Shown piece by piece: positions 9,712 through 17,798 of a stretch of DNA of 64,000 nt. The DNA is from CAZNVB01 sp964651495. Lineage in GTDB: Bacteria; Acidobacteriota; Aminicenantia; Aminicenantales; UBA8522. The stretch's first letter is position 1. Every line of letters starts with the position of its first letter. Position numbers and translations under genes: made by a program. The notes under the pieces were generated by a model that worked only from the letters and a program-made list of their open reading frames with translations, was not told the DNA's origin and made no database searches. The stretch spans positions 1 to 64,000 of the forward strand of contig CAZYWP010000003.1 in the NCBI GenBank assembly GCA_964651495.1, written 5' to 3'.

Positions 9712-10209
9712 TTAAAACTCAAGATACCGAACGCTGTTCCCCGTCCAGGCCAGGAACTTCTCGAAATCCTCCCGGCTGAGGCCGACGGTCGCCGTGTTGA
9801 CGTTGGGATGGAAATTGACCCGCGAGGCGCTCTTCAAATCCTCATCCAAGATCACCATGACCTCTTTCTGGCGGTCATTGATCAGCCCGAACGGCGAGAC
9901 CGACCCGGGCTCGAGCCCCAGCAGCCGCAGCAGCCGTTCCGGCGACCCGAAGCTGAGCCGGTCGTCGCCCAGCTTTTCGTTCAGCCGGCGCAGGTCGACC
10001 GGCTTCGAGGTCTCGGCGATGACGAGGTAATGGCGGTTTCCCTTTTTATTGCGCAGGAAGAGGTTCTTGCAGTGGACGCCCTCGATGTTCGTCCAGTGTT
10101 GCTCCGCCTGTTCGACCGTGAAGACCGGCGGGTGTTCGTGCCGGGTGTAGGGAATTTCCAGTGTATCGAGAACCTCGCAGACCTTGGCTTCCGCGCTGTC
10201 CATGCTCAT
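9712..10209 (-). CDS. YbaK/ProX-type aminoacyl-tRNA deacylase
   Basis: Stand-alone YbaK/INS-domain protein, 165 aa, most like the ProXp-ala/PrdX group that hydrolyses mischarged Ala-tRNA(Pro) in the cytoplasm. Visible family features are the KNLFLR segment (conserved Lys), the glycine loop GSVSPFGL and the NFHPNVN segment near the C-terminus. The ATG at 10209 overlaps the stop of the upstream hydrolase by 4 bp (ATGA). A second in-frame ATG lies two codons later. Its place among secreted hydrolases looks incidental. Confidence 0.88.
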   Translation of the reverse strand: MSMDSAEAKVCEVLDTLEIPYTRHEHPPVFTVEQAEQHWTNIEGVHCKNLFLRNKKGNRHYLVIAETSKPVDLRRLNEKLGDDRLSFGSPERLLRLLGLEPGSVSPFGLINDRQKEVMVILDEDLKSASRVNFHPNVNTATVGLSREDFEKFLAWTGNSVRYLEF

Positions 10210-11432
10210 CCCCCGAGCTTGTTTCCCTTGAGGTCGATAATCGCGCCGGCGACCACGTTAGCTACACGGCTGCGCATGGCGATGACGGCACCCTTATCGT
10301 CCGGGTGGACGCGGTTGGTCAGGAAGATGATGTAAGTGTTGGTGTCCGGGTCGATCCAGATCGAAGTCCCCGTATACCCCGTGTGTCCATAAGAATTGGG
10401 ACCGAAGAGATCGCCGCCGCTCGTGCTGTAGCCGGAATCAAGATCCCAACCCAGGCCCCGTCCGGCAAATGCCGCCTTCGGCCAGACCGAGGTCATTCTT
10501 TCGATAGTGAGGGGGCTCAAGATGCGGACGCCTTTGAATTCCCCCCGGCCAAGCACCACCTGAACGAAGACGGCCAGGTCCTCGGCGGTGGAAAAGAGGC
10601 CGGCGTTTCCCGAGATCCCACCCTGGAGACGCGCCAGCGGGTCGTGGACTATACCGACAAGCGGTTTGCCCTCGATGACCTGGGTCGGGACACAGAACTC
10701 GCGAAATTTTTCCTGCGGATTGAAAAATGTGTGTTTCATCTCCAACGGTCCAAAGATATTCTCTTGGCTGAATTCGGCGATGGTCTGGCCGGTGATCTTT
10801 TTCAAAATATGAGCCAGAGTGATATAACCCAGGCAGCTGTAATGAAAGGCCGTTCCCGGCGGGTCGCATTTCTTGAGCTGGGCGATGTAGCTGACCAGTT
10901 GTTCGGTCGGGCAAGGCCGGCCGTAGGTCTTTTCTACTTCTGCCGCGTCGGTGTAGGGAGGAAGGCCCGACGTGTGGGTCAGGAGATGCCAGAGCCGGGC
11001 ATCCTCGGCGGGCTTCCCCATTTCATCCACATAGGTGGCGAAACCCGGAACATAATCCTTGACCTTTTCATCCAGGCTGACCCGGCCCTGCTCGGCCAGG
11101 ATCATGATGGATGTCGCCGTGGCCACAGGCTTGGTGATGGAGGCGAGGTCGAAGATCATCTCTGCTTCCATGGGGACCTTTTTGGGCACCAACTGGCTCT
11201 CCCCGTAGGCTTTGCGGAAAACCGTCTTCCCTTTTCGCCCCACAAGGACAACGGCGCCCGGAAAATCCTTCCTGGCGATGGCCTCCTTGATGATCCCATC
11301 GAGCTGACGGAGGCGTGGGCCCGACATACCCACCTCTTCGGGCTTGGTCAGGCCTCTGGGTTCGAGGCGGCATTGGCAGAGGAGCAGGCAAGCCAAAAAA
11401 AACGTAAAGATTCTAGACAGAGGAATTCTCAT
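10206..11432 (-). CDS. Serine beta-lactamase/esterase-type hydrolase (class C fold), exported
   Basis: Beta-lactamase-family (PF00144) hydrolase, 408 aa. The ATG at 11432 is chosen over the longer frame to 11468 because GGAGAGAGGG precedes it and a hydrophobic signal peptide begins there (cysteines at 19 and 21 might be lipidated, but the lipobox is poor). The catalytic SxxK is SITK (Ser98, Lys101). The second motif is YSC at 198-200, where class C enzymes have YxN. HTGYTG near the C-terminus is in the KTG position. The family includes D-aminopeptidases, esterases and penicillin-binding enzymes; true beta-lactamase activity is not implied. It heads a run with the YbaK-like and GH127-like genes. 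Confidence 0.85.
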   Translation of the reverse strand: MRIPLSRIFTFFLACLLLCQCRLEPRGLTKPEEVGMSGPRLRQLDGIIKEAIARKDFPGAVVLVGRKGKTVFRKAYGESQLVPKKVPMEAEMIFDLASITKPVATATSIMILAEQGRVSLDEKVKDYVPGFATYVDEMGKPAEDARLWHLLTHTSGLPPYTDAAEVEKTYGRPCPTEQLVSYIAQLKKCDPPGTAFHYSCLGYITLAHILKKITGQTIAEFSQENIFGPLEMKHTFFNPQEKFREFCVPTQVIEGKPLVGIVHDPLARLQGGISGNAGLFSTAEDLAVFVQVVLGRGEFKGVRILSPLTIERMTSVWPKAAFAGRGLGWDLDSGYSTSGGDLFGPNSYGHTGYTGTSIWIDPDTNTYIIFLTNRVHPDDKGAVIAMRSRVANVVAGAIIDLKGNKLGG

Positions 11433-11477
11433 CGATGCCCTCTCTCCGATCTCTGGCCACAATCGCATTCCGTATAA

Positions 11478-11506
11478 ATAATTTCTTATTACTCGAGGGA
11501 TGTCAA
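11478..11506 (-). promoter_or_regulatory. Sigma-70 promoter upstream of the beta-lactamase-like gene
   Basis: Minus-strand TTGACA (11501-11506) with a 17-bp spacer to AATTAT (11478-11483), about 46 bp before the ATG at 11432. It lies in an A+T-rich 84-bp gap. Confidence 0.6.
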
Positions 11507-11516
11507 CACCCTCTCA

Positions 11517-12638
11517 TTAGGTCTTTTTCCGGAAGCGCAGAATGCTTAGCCCGAGGATGGCGAGCCCGAAGGCCAAGAGGGCCGCTGTCGCCGACCAGAG
11601 CTCGGTGAAAGTCGACGCCTTGAGGAACAGCCCCCGAACAATAACAAGAAAATAGCGCAACGGCACAAGATAGGTGAAATACTGGATGACCTTGGGCATG
11701 TTGGCGATGGGAAAGATAAACCCGGACAGGATGATCATCGGCATAGCGAAAAATATGGCGCTCAGCATGGCCTGTTGCTGATTTTTGGAAATGGTCGATA
11801 TGAACAGGCCGAGGCCGAGGGTGGTCAGCAGAAAAACAGGGCTGAGGGCAAACAGAAGGCCGACGCTCCCCTTGACGGGAACCCGGAACCAGAGAGTGGC
11901 GACGAGCACGACCAGCACGATATCGATGAGGCCGATGGCAAAAAACGGCAGAAGCTTCCCCAGGATCAGGTCCCGGGGCTTGATCGGAGTGACGATCAGC
12001 TGTTCCAAGGTACCCGTCTCCTTTTCCTTGACGATGGCCAGGGATGTCAGCACGATGGTCACGATCATCAGAAGCAGGCCCAGGATCCCGGGGATGAAAA
12101 AATTACGGCTCTTAAGCTCCGGATTGTACCAGACTCGGACTTCGGGGTTGATTCTCGATACGGGTATGGCCAGGCCGGACCGCTCGAGCCTTTCGATCAG
12201 CACCTGCCGCGAATACCTGGCCGCGATCATCGTCGCGTAGCTCAGGGCGATGACGGCCGATTGGCTCTCGGCGCCGTCCACGATGACCTGGATGGGAACC
12301 TGCTCGCGCCTGGCCAGCATTTTCCCCATTCCCCTGGGGATGACAACGGCCAGCGAGGCGTTCCCTATGTCGATGTAGGCATCCACGTCTTCGAGCTGAT
12401 CGATCACCGCGGCCGTCGTGAAATACCCGGAATGGGGGAACTGGGAGATGAATTCCCGGCTCGCCCGGGAGGCGTCCAGGTCGCAGAAGACGATGGGGAT
12501 GTCTCTGACGTCGAGGTTGGCGGCGTAGCCGAGCAGGACGAGCTGGATGAGCGGGGCCATGATGACGATGAAGACCATCCGGGGATCGCGCCGCAGCTGG
12601 ATGAATTCCTTCCGGATGATATGGCCGATCTTGATCAT
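11517..12638 (-). CDS. ABC-2 type permease, exporter subunit 2
   Basis: Membrane subunit of an ABC exporter of the YbhR/YhhJ class, 373 aa. One transmembrane helix near residues 23-40 is followed by a large extracytoplasmic domain (about 45-180) and five C-terminal helices. The pattern VKEKETGTLEQLIVTPI near residues 205-225 is the typical coupling region of ABC-2 permeases. It starts 2 bp after the stop of the first permease. It is predicted to pair with that permease and the two ATPases to export an unidentified amphiphilic substrate. Confidence 0.9.
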   Translation of the reverse strand: MIKIGHIIRKEFIQLRRDPRMVFIVIMAPLIQLVLLGYAANLDVRDIPIVFCDLDASRASREFISQFPHSGYFTTAAVIDQLEDVDAYIDIGNASLAVVIPRGMGKMLARREQVPIQVIVDGAESQSAVIALSYATMIAARYSRQVLIERLERSGLAIPVSRINPEVRVWYNPELKSRNFFIPGILGLLLMIVTIVLTSLAIVKEKETGTLEQLIVTPIKPRDLILGKLLPFFAIGLIDIVLVVLVATLWFRVPVKGSVGLLFALSPVFLLTTLGLGLFISTISKNQQQAMLSAIFFAMPMIILSGFIFPIANMPKVIQYFTYLVPLRYFLVIVRGLFLKASTFTELWSATAALLAFGLAILGLSILRFRKKT

Positions 12639-12640
12639 TT

Positions 12641-13588
12641 CTATCCTTTCTGCAGGACTCTTCCCAGACGGACCGAGCTTACGGTCACAGTGACGGCAGC
12701 AAAAATCAGGAGAAAGACAAGCTGCATCCAGAAGGCCTCGATTCCCACGCCCTTGAGCATGACGCCGCGCAGAACGACGAGGAAATAGCGCGCCGGGATG
12801 AGATAGGTGACCGCCTGGATCACCGCCGGCATGTTCCGGATGGGGAAAATGAACCCCGAAAGTATAAACGTCGGGAGAAGCGTAGCGACGATGGAGATGA
12901 TGAAGGCGACCTGCTGGGAATGGGCGATGGTGGAGATCAGCAGACCGAAACCCAGGCCGCAGATCAAAAAGAGGAAGACACCAAGAAGCAGCAGCAGGTA
13001 GTTTCCTTTGATGGCGACGTGAAAGAGCAGGTAGCCGAAGAGAAGCACCAGATGGGAAGAGATGAGAGAAACGGCGGCGTAGGGAACGGTCTTGCCGATG
13101 ATGAGCGCCGCCGGCCTCACCGGCGAGACGATGATCTGTTCAAGAGAACCCCTCTCCTTCTCCCGGACGACGGAGAATGAGGTGGAGATGACGACGATAA
13201 TCATCAGAATGAACGCCATGAGCCCGGGGACGAGAAAGCGGGCGCTGAGCAGCTCGGGGTTGTACCAGACCCGGGGCCGGATGTCGAAGGGCATCAAAGC
13301 CCGCTCTTGTCCCCTTTTCATCAGATTCTCCAAGACAATGCCGGCCGAATAGCTCTGCGCCAGGGCATTGACGTAGCCCAGCGCCGTTCCAGCGATGTTG
13401 GTCTCCTCGCCGTCTACGATGACCTGGATGGACGTCTCCTTCCCCGCAAGCAANNNNNNNNNNNNNNNNNNNNNNNNNNNNNNNNNNNNNNNNNNNNNNN
13501 NNNNNNNNNNNNNNNNNNNNNNNNNNNNNNNNNNNNNNNNNNNNNNNNNNNNNTCCTTTTTAATAATCGGCCGGATTTGTCCTAACAT
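12641..13588 (-). CDS. ABC-2 type permease, exporter subunit 1, interrupted by an assembly gap
   Basis: Same family as the following permease (REKERGSLEQIIVSPVRP region and five C-terminal helices). I place the start at the ATG at 13588 (MLGQIRPIIKK), which aligns with the partner's MIKIGHIIRKE. The open frame continues to 13831, but that stretch is the ATPase gene read in another frame. The N gap at 13454-13553 removes part of the extracytoplasmic domain: sequence resumes at LLAGKETSIQVIVDG, equivalent to about residue 107 of the partner, so about 95 residues are missing while the gap holds only about 33. It begins 11 bp after the upstream ATPase stop. Confidence 0.82.
   Translation of the reverse strand: MLGQIRPIIKKXXXXXXXXXXXXXXXXXXXXXXXXXXXXXXXXXXLLAGKETSIQVIVDGEETNIAGTALGYVNALAQSYSAGIVLENLMKRGQERALMPFDIRPRVWYNPELLSARFLVPGLMAFILMIIVVISTSFSVVREKERGSLEQIIVSPVRPAALIIGKTVPYAAVSLISSHLVLLFGYLLFHVAIKGNYLLLLLGVFLFLICGLGFGLLISTIAHSQQVAFIISIVATLLPTFILSGFIFPIRNMPAVIQAVTYLIPARYFLVVLRGVMLKGVGIEAFWMQLVFLLIFAAVTVTVSSVRLGRVLQKG
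13454..13553. other. Assembly gap (100 N), true length probably near 285 bp
   Basis: One hundred Ns inside the permease gene. Unlike the other two gaps its flanks are not duplicated. Aligning the broken permease with its paralogue implies roughly 95 missing codons. The size of 100 is a scaffolder placeholder. Confidence 0.95.
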
Positions 13589-13599
13589 CTCGTCTTTAT

Positions 13600-14535
13600 C
13601 TACGCGGTGGGTTTTTCCTCGATGAGGTGGATGAACACATCCTCCAGGGTTGGCAAAATCCGGTCGATGCGGTTGACTTGCAGGCCTCGAGTGGCCAGAA
13701 GAGCTGAGATTCTTTCCCGGCCGCCTTTTCCGTCCGCAACGCTGACATGGAGCCGGTTCCCGAACAGCGAACTGCCGAGAATCCAGGCCTGCTTCTCGAG
13801 GATGGCCATCGCCTCGACGGCCCGATCGCACTCGACTTCAAGGATGGGATGGAGGAGATATTGTGTCTTGAGTTCCTGGGGACTTCCCCCGGCGACGATC
13901 GAGCCGGCGTGCATGAGCATGATCCGGTTGCAGTATTCGGCCTCGTCCAGATAGTGCGTGGTCACGAAAACCGTCACCCCGCTCTCGGCCAGGCTGTTGA
14001 TCAGATCCCAAAAACGCCGCCGGGACACGGGATCGACGCCGCCGGTCGGCTCGTCCAGGAAGACGACCTTCGGCTCGTGGAGGACGGCACATCCCAGGGC
14101 CAGCCGCTGTTTCCAGCCCCCAGCCAATTCTCGAGTCAGAAGGCGCTCCTTTCCTTGCAGCCCGGCCATTTCCAAGACCCAGGGCATCCTGGCCTTAAGG
14201 TTGCGGCGAGTGAGGCCGTAGACTCCGCCGTAGAAACGAATGTTCTCCTCTACAGTTAGGTCCTCGTAGAGCGAGAATTTTTGCGACATGTAGCCGATAT
14301 TCTCTTTGACCCGGTCGGGTTCATTTGAGATGTCATAGCCCGCCACCCGGGCCGAGCCTGATGTCGGGGTGAGAAGCCCGCAGAGCATCCGGATGGTGGT
14401 CGATTTTCCAGCCCCGTTGGCGCCGAGAAACCCGAACACCTCTCCCCTGGCCACGCTGAAGCTCACCCCGTCGACGGCCGTGAATCTCCCGAACCGCTTG
14501 GTGAGGCGCTGGACTTCAATGGAATTTTCAGGCAT
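13600..14535 (-). CDS. ABC transporter ATP-binding protein (second ATPase of exporter operon)
   Basis: Cytoplasmic ATPase of the exporter, 311 aa. Walker A is GANGAGKST (about residues 36-44) and Walker B is VVFLDEPTGGVDP. The signature motif reads LAGGWKQR instead of LSGGQ, as I recall for CcmA-like partners in two-ATPase exporters. A C-terminal ~80-residue regulatory extension follows the ATPase core. It overlaps the upstream ATPase gene by 8 bp. In E. coli YbhF the two ATPases are fused; here they are separate overlapping genes. Confidence 0.9.
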   Translation of the reverse strand: MPENSIEVQRLTKRFGRFTAVDGVSFSVARGEVFGFLGANGAGKSTTIRMLCGLLTPTSGSARVAGYDISNEPDRVKENIGYMSQKFSLYEDLTVEENIRFYGGVYGLTRRNLKARMPWVLEMAGLQGKERLLTRELAGGWKQRLALGCAVLHEPKVVFLDEPTGGVDPVSRRRFWDLINSLAESGVTVFVTTHYLDEAEYCNRIMLMHAGSIVAGGSPQELKTQYLLHPILEVECDRAVEAMAILEKQAWILGSSLFGNRLHVSVADGKGGRERISALLATRGLQVNRIDRILPTLEDVFIHLIEEKPTA

Positions 14536-15475
14536 GGCCGCCCTCCCCTTGCCCGGCTCTGGTCAGGGAGATGAAGACGTTCTCGAGTGACGGGGGGACC
14601 GGCCGCTGGTTGACAATCTTGATCCCCGCTTCAGCCAGGCGGCGCTCGGCAGCAGGAAAATCCGCAGAGATGTCCCGGAAGACGAGATGCAGCCGGTCGC
14701 CGAACGCCTGGACATCGGCAACGCCGGGCAGGCGGCTCAGGACAGCGGCGGCTTTGCGGTTGTCGGCGCAGACAAGTTCGATGATTTCTCCCTTCATCAA
14801 GGCTTTTACCGCGGCCGGTTCATCGACGACGATAAAACGGCCGTTGTCCATCAGGGCGACGCGCGAGCCGCGCTCGGCTTCGTCGAGATACGGGGTGGTG
14901 ACGATAATCGTCATACCTGTTTGGAGAAGCCCGAACAGGATTTTCCAGAAATCCCGCCGCGAGACCGGATCGACGCCGGTCGTCGGCTCATCAAGCAGCA
15001 GGAGGTCGGGCGTATGGATGAGAGTGCAGGCCAGGGCCAGCTTCTGCTTCATCCCGCCCGAGAGGTTTTCGGCCAGGCGCCGGCGAAAGGGGGCCAGCCG
15101 GGTGAAGGCGAGGAGCTCTTCGCGGCGGCGGCCGTAATCCTGGACGCCATGGATTTCGGCGAAGAATTCGATGTTCTCGTCCACCGTGAGGTCTCCGTAG
15201 AGGGTGAATCTCTGAGAGAGATAGCCGATATGCTTCTTGATTTCCCGGTGGTCCTTCACCAGGTCGAATCCGAGGATTCGGCCGCGGCCGGCGGTCGGCT
15301 TGATGATCCCGCTGAGAAGACGGATGAGAGTTGATTTTCCCGCGCCGTCTGGGCCGACGATATAGAACAACTCGCCCTTCCGAACGGAAAAATCTAGGTC
15401 ACGAACAGCGGCGGTCTCGCCGAATTGCCTGGCTAAACCCTCCGCTTCGACAACCAAAGAAGCTGCGCTGACCAT
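14528..15475 (-). CDS. ABC transporter ATP-binding protein (first ATPase of exporter operon)
   Basis: ATPase of 315 aa with Walker A GPDGAGKST, signature LSGGMKQK and Walker B LLLLDEPTTGVDP, plus a C-terminal extension like that of its partner. No strong Shine-Dalgarno precedes the ATG at 15475. It lies 124 bp after the membrane-fusion protein gene. Together with the next ATPase and the two permeases it makes a YbhFSR-like exporter. Confidence 0.9.
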   Translation of the reverse strand: MVSAASLVVEAEGLARQFGETAAVRDLDFSVRKGELFYIVGPDGAGKSTLIRLLSGIIKPTAGRGRILGFDLVKDHREIKKHIGYLSQRFTLYGDLTVDENIEFFAEIHGVQDYGRRREELLAFTRLAPFRRRLAENLSGGMKQKLALACTLIHTPDLLLLDEPTTGVDPVSRRDFWKILFGLLQTGMTIIVTTPYLDEAERGSRVALMDNGRFIVVDEPAAVKALMKGEIIELVCADNRKAAAVLSRLPGVADVQAFGDRLHLVFRDISADFPAAERRLAEAGIKIVNQRPVPPSLENVFISLTRAGQGEGGHA

Positions 15476-15599
15476 CCTAATTTTCTAGGCCGGGCTCTCC
15501 ATAATATTTAGAAAAAAATTTCCCCTCTGATGTTTTCTCATGCACCCGCATCCCCCTCGAGGGGGGAGGATAAACTTGGGGGTGATATCAGTTCGCCCA
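15476..15599. other. Gap inside exporter operon with a perfect G/C palindrome
   Basis: This 124-bp space separates the membrane-fusion gene from the ATPases. It contains the perfect 14-nt palindrome CCCCCTCGAGGGGG (15552-15565), able to form a short hairpin, followed on the minus strand by an A/T-rich stretch. It could attenuate transcription between the fusion protein and the ABC genes. No promoter was convincing. Confidence 0.4.
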
Positions 15600-16595
15600 T
15601 CATATCCCCTGAGTGTCGATCACGGCGTCGGCGGGCATGCCCGGCTTGAGAATATTCTCAGGGTTGGGAACTTTAATCTTGACTCTGTACACCAGCTTGA
15701 CCCGTTCCTCTTTTGTCTGGATGTTTTTCGGCGTGAACTCGGCTTCGGGCGAGATGAAAATCACCTTCCCAACGAAAACGCGGCCCGGGTAGGAATCAAT
15801 CCTCACTTCGGCGGACTGGCCGAGGCGCACCTTTCCAAGGTCGGATTCCGGGACGAAAATCTCGAGACGGACCTCTGCTAGGTCGGCGATCGTCAAGAGA
15901 GTGGTGCCCGGACCGACGAATTCGCCCTGTTCGGTCGCCCTGTGGGTGACGATTCCGGATATTGGCGAAGTGATGGTCGAGTCGGCGATCGTTTTCTTGA
16001 CCAGGTCGCGCGAGGCCTCGGCCTGCTCCAGGCGGGCCTGGGCTTGCTTGACCTCTTCCGGCCGGGCAAGCTGCCGCCACTTCTGGAGCGCCTGTTTGGC
16101 CGCTTCATATTGAGCCCGGGCGACGGCCAGCCGGGTCTCCGCATTGTCTCTTTGCTGCGCGGTGGCGCTCTGCTTGGCGAAGAGATCGGTAATCCGCGCC
16201 CGCTCCACTTCGGCCAGTTTCAGGCTGGCCTCGGTCTGCCGGAGAGCTTCCTCGGCCTGCCGGATGTCCTCGATCCGAGCGCCCTTGAGCACGAGCTGGA
16301 GCTGGGCTTCGGCGAGCTTCACGCCCGCTTCCGCCTGCTGAAGCTGGATTTCCAACGACGCACTATCTATGACCGCAAGAAGATTGCCGGCTTCTATACG
16401 GGCCCCCTCGTCGACGGCCATTTTTACGACCTGCCCGCTCGTCTTGGAGGCGACGCTCACCTCGACCGCTTCGATTGTCCCCGAGGCGGAGATCTCCCCT
16501 TGGTTTCTGTTATTTCGGCAATCGACTCCGCCGAAGACGGCGATGGTCACCGCTCCCCAGAGGATGATTCCTGACCGCCAGATCGTTTTTTTCAT
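15600..16595 (-). CDS. HlyD/YbhG-type membrane-fusion (periplasmic adaptor) protein
   Basis: Adaptor protein linking an inner-membrane ABC exporter to an outer-membrane channel, 331 aa. The ATG at 16595 (MKKTIW) is chosen because GAGGAGG precedes it and a membrane anchor or signal follows immediately; a longer frame goes to 16622. A biotinyl-lipoyl half-domain (SGTIEAVEVSVASK) comes first, then a long Ala/Gln/Glu/Arg-rich coiled-coil hairpin (about residues 80-205), the second lipoyl half (ITSPISGIVTHR), and a beta-barrel. It is the first gene of the five-gene exporter operon. Confidence 0.9.
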   Translation of the reverse strand: MKKTIWRSGIILWGAVTIAVFGGVDCRNNRNQGEISASGTIEAVEVSVASKTSGQVVKMAVDEGARIEAGNLLAVIDSASLEIQLQQAEAGVKLAEAQLQLVLKGARIEDIRQAEEALRQTEASLKLAEVERARITDLFAKQSATAQQRDNAETRLAVARAQYEAAKQALQKWRQLARPEEVKQAQARLEQAEASRDLVKKTIADSTITSPISGIVTHRATEQGEFVGPGTTLLTIADLAEVRLEIFVPESDLGKVRLGQSAEVRIDSYPGRVFVGKVIFISPEAEFTPKNIQTKEERVKLVYRVKIKVPNPENILKPGMPADAVIDTQGI

Positions 16596-16691
16596 CTCGG
16601 CCTCCTCGCGCTCTTCCGCCAAGGTCGCCTGGAAGCGGCCCGATACCGGATCTCTTTTAACCGCTTATCCAGCTGGGGTTCCTCATGTCGG

Positions 16692-17747
16692 CTATCCCCG
16701 GACTACGGCTGCCGCGGGGATGACTTCGAGGTCGAGCTTGCTCTTCCAGCGCAGGACCGTGAGCGTGAGCGGCCGGCCGACCGGCCACTCGGACAGGAAG
16801 CTGAACAGATCGTCCGGGCTGGTCACATCCCGGCCGTTGAGAGAAACAATGATATCGCCTGTCCTCAGGCCGGCTGTCTGCGCCGGACCATGCGGTTCCA
16901 GGGAAACGAGCTCCATCCCGAAGTCCTTAGACAGGCCGTGAAACCGGACTAGGCGCCGGCTCAGGAGCCGCCGGAAACCGATCACTCCGATATAGCTCCG
17001 TTCGATGCGCCCCTTGGCAAGGAGCTGGGGGACCGCAGATTTGGCCGTGGCCGCCGATATGGCGAACCCGATGCCCTGGGCTTGGGCGATAATCGCCGTG
17101 TTGATGCCCACCACCCGGCCGTGGGAATCGAGGAGCGGCCCGCCCGAGTTTCCCGGGTTGAGGGGCGCCGTATGCTGGATAACGTTCTCGATCAGACGTC
17201 CATCCTGACTCCGCAGGGTCCGGCCGAGGGCGCTGACAACGCCCGTCGAGACCGTGGACTGAAACCCGAACGGGTTTCCCATAGCGATGACAAGTTGCCC
17301 GACTCGGAGTGACGACGAATCTCCCATGGTCGCGTACGGAAGGGCTGAGCCGTCGACCCGAATGACGGCCAGGTCGGTCGAGGGATCATGGCCGATGATG
17401 GTGGCCGCAAGCTTCTGGCCGTCGATAAAGGCCGCCCGGATTTCCCTGGAGCGGGCGACGACGTGACTGTTTGTCACGATATAGCCGTCGGGAGTGATGA
17501 CGAACCCAGATCCGGCGCCGCTCGGCTCGAATTCCGCCTCCCGCCTCCCCTCCCCGATCGAAATGCTGACGATCGCCGGCCCGACCGAATCGACAACTCC
17601 CATAACGGCGCGGGAATAGGCGTCCAGCAGCTCGGCGTTGGAAGCGTCTGTAGAACTCGATTCCGGCGGATGCGAAGAAACGGGCCGTGCGTCGGCCTGG
17701 GCTTCCCCGCTCAGCCAGGACAATGGATTCTTGCGCTTATCTGCCAT
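16692..17747 (-). CDS. HtrA/DegP-like trypsin-fold protease with one PDZ domain, no signal peptide
   Basis: S1C protease of 351 aa. The catalytic triad is His95 (TNSHVV), Asp125 (STDLAV) and Ser201 (GNSGGP). A PDZ domain occupies about residues 255-345. The N-terminal 45 residues are polar and Ser/Pro-rich with no signal peptide or transmembrane helix, so unlike DegP it appears cytoplasmic, unless the start is misplaced. No Shine-Dalgarno precedes the ATG at 17747, and an extended -10 lies just upstream, so the transcript may be nearly leaderless. Confidence 0.9.
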   Translation of the reverse strand: MADKRKNPLSWLSGEAQADARPVSSHPPESSSTDASNAELLDAYSRAVMGVVDSVGPAIVSISIGEGRREAEFEPSGAGSGFVITPDGYIVTNSHVVARSREIRAAFIDGQKLAATIIGHDPSTDLAVIRVDGSALPYATMGDSSSLRVGQLVIAMGNPFGFQSTVSTGVVSALGRTLRSQDGRLIENVIQHTAPLNPGNSGGPLLDSHGRVVGINTAIIAQAQGIGFAISAATAKSAVPQLLAKGRIERSYIGVIGFRRLLSRRLVRFHGLSKDFGMELVSLEPHGPAQTAGLRTGDIIVSLNGRDVTSPDDLFSFLSEWPVGRPLTLTVLRWKSKLDLEVIPAAAVVRG

Positions 17748-17767
17748 CGGTTTCGAAGCGAGGTTTT

Positions 17768-17776
17768 ATTATAGCA
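17768..17776 (-). promoter_or_regulatory. Extended -10 promoter of the HtrA-like gene
   Basis: Minus-strand TGCTATAAT (17768-17776), a TGn-extended perfect -10 hexamer, lies 20 bp before the ATG. No -35 at standard spacing was seen. The predicted 5' leader is only about 13 nt. Confidence 0.6.
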
Positions 17777-17798
17777 AATTTTGCTCCGTCAAATAGGC

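Noticed and set aside
12641..13831. Longer permease frame with about 80 extra N-terminal residues
   Set aside because: The extra part is the ATPase gene in another frame; the ATG at 13588 aligns with the paralogue's start.
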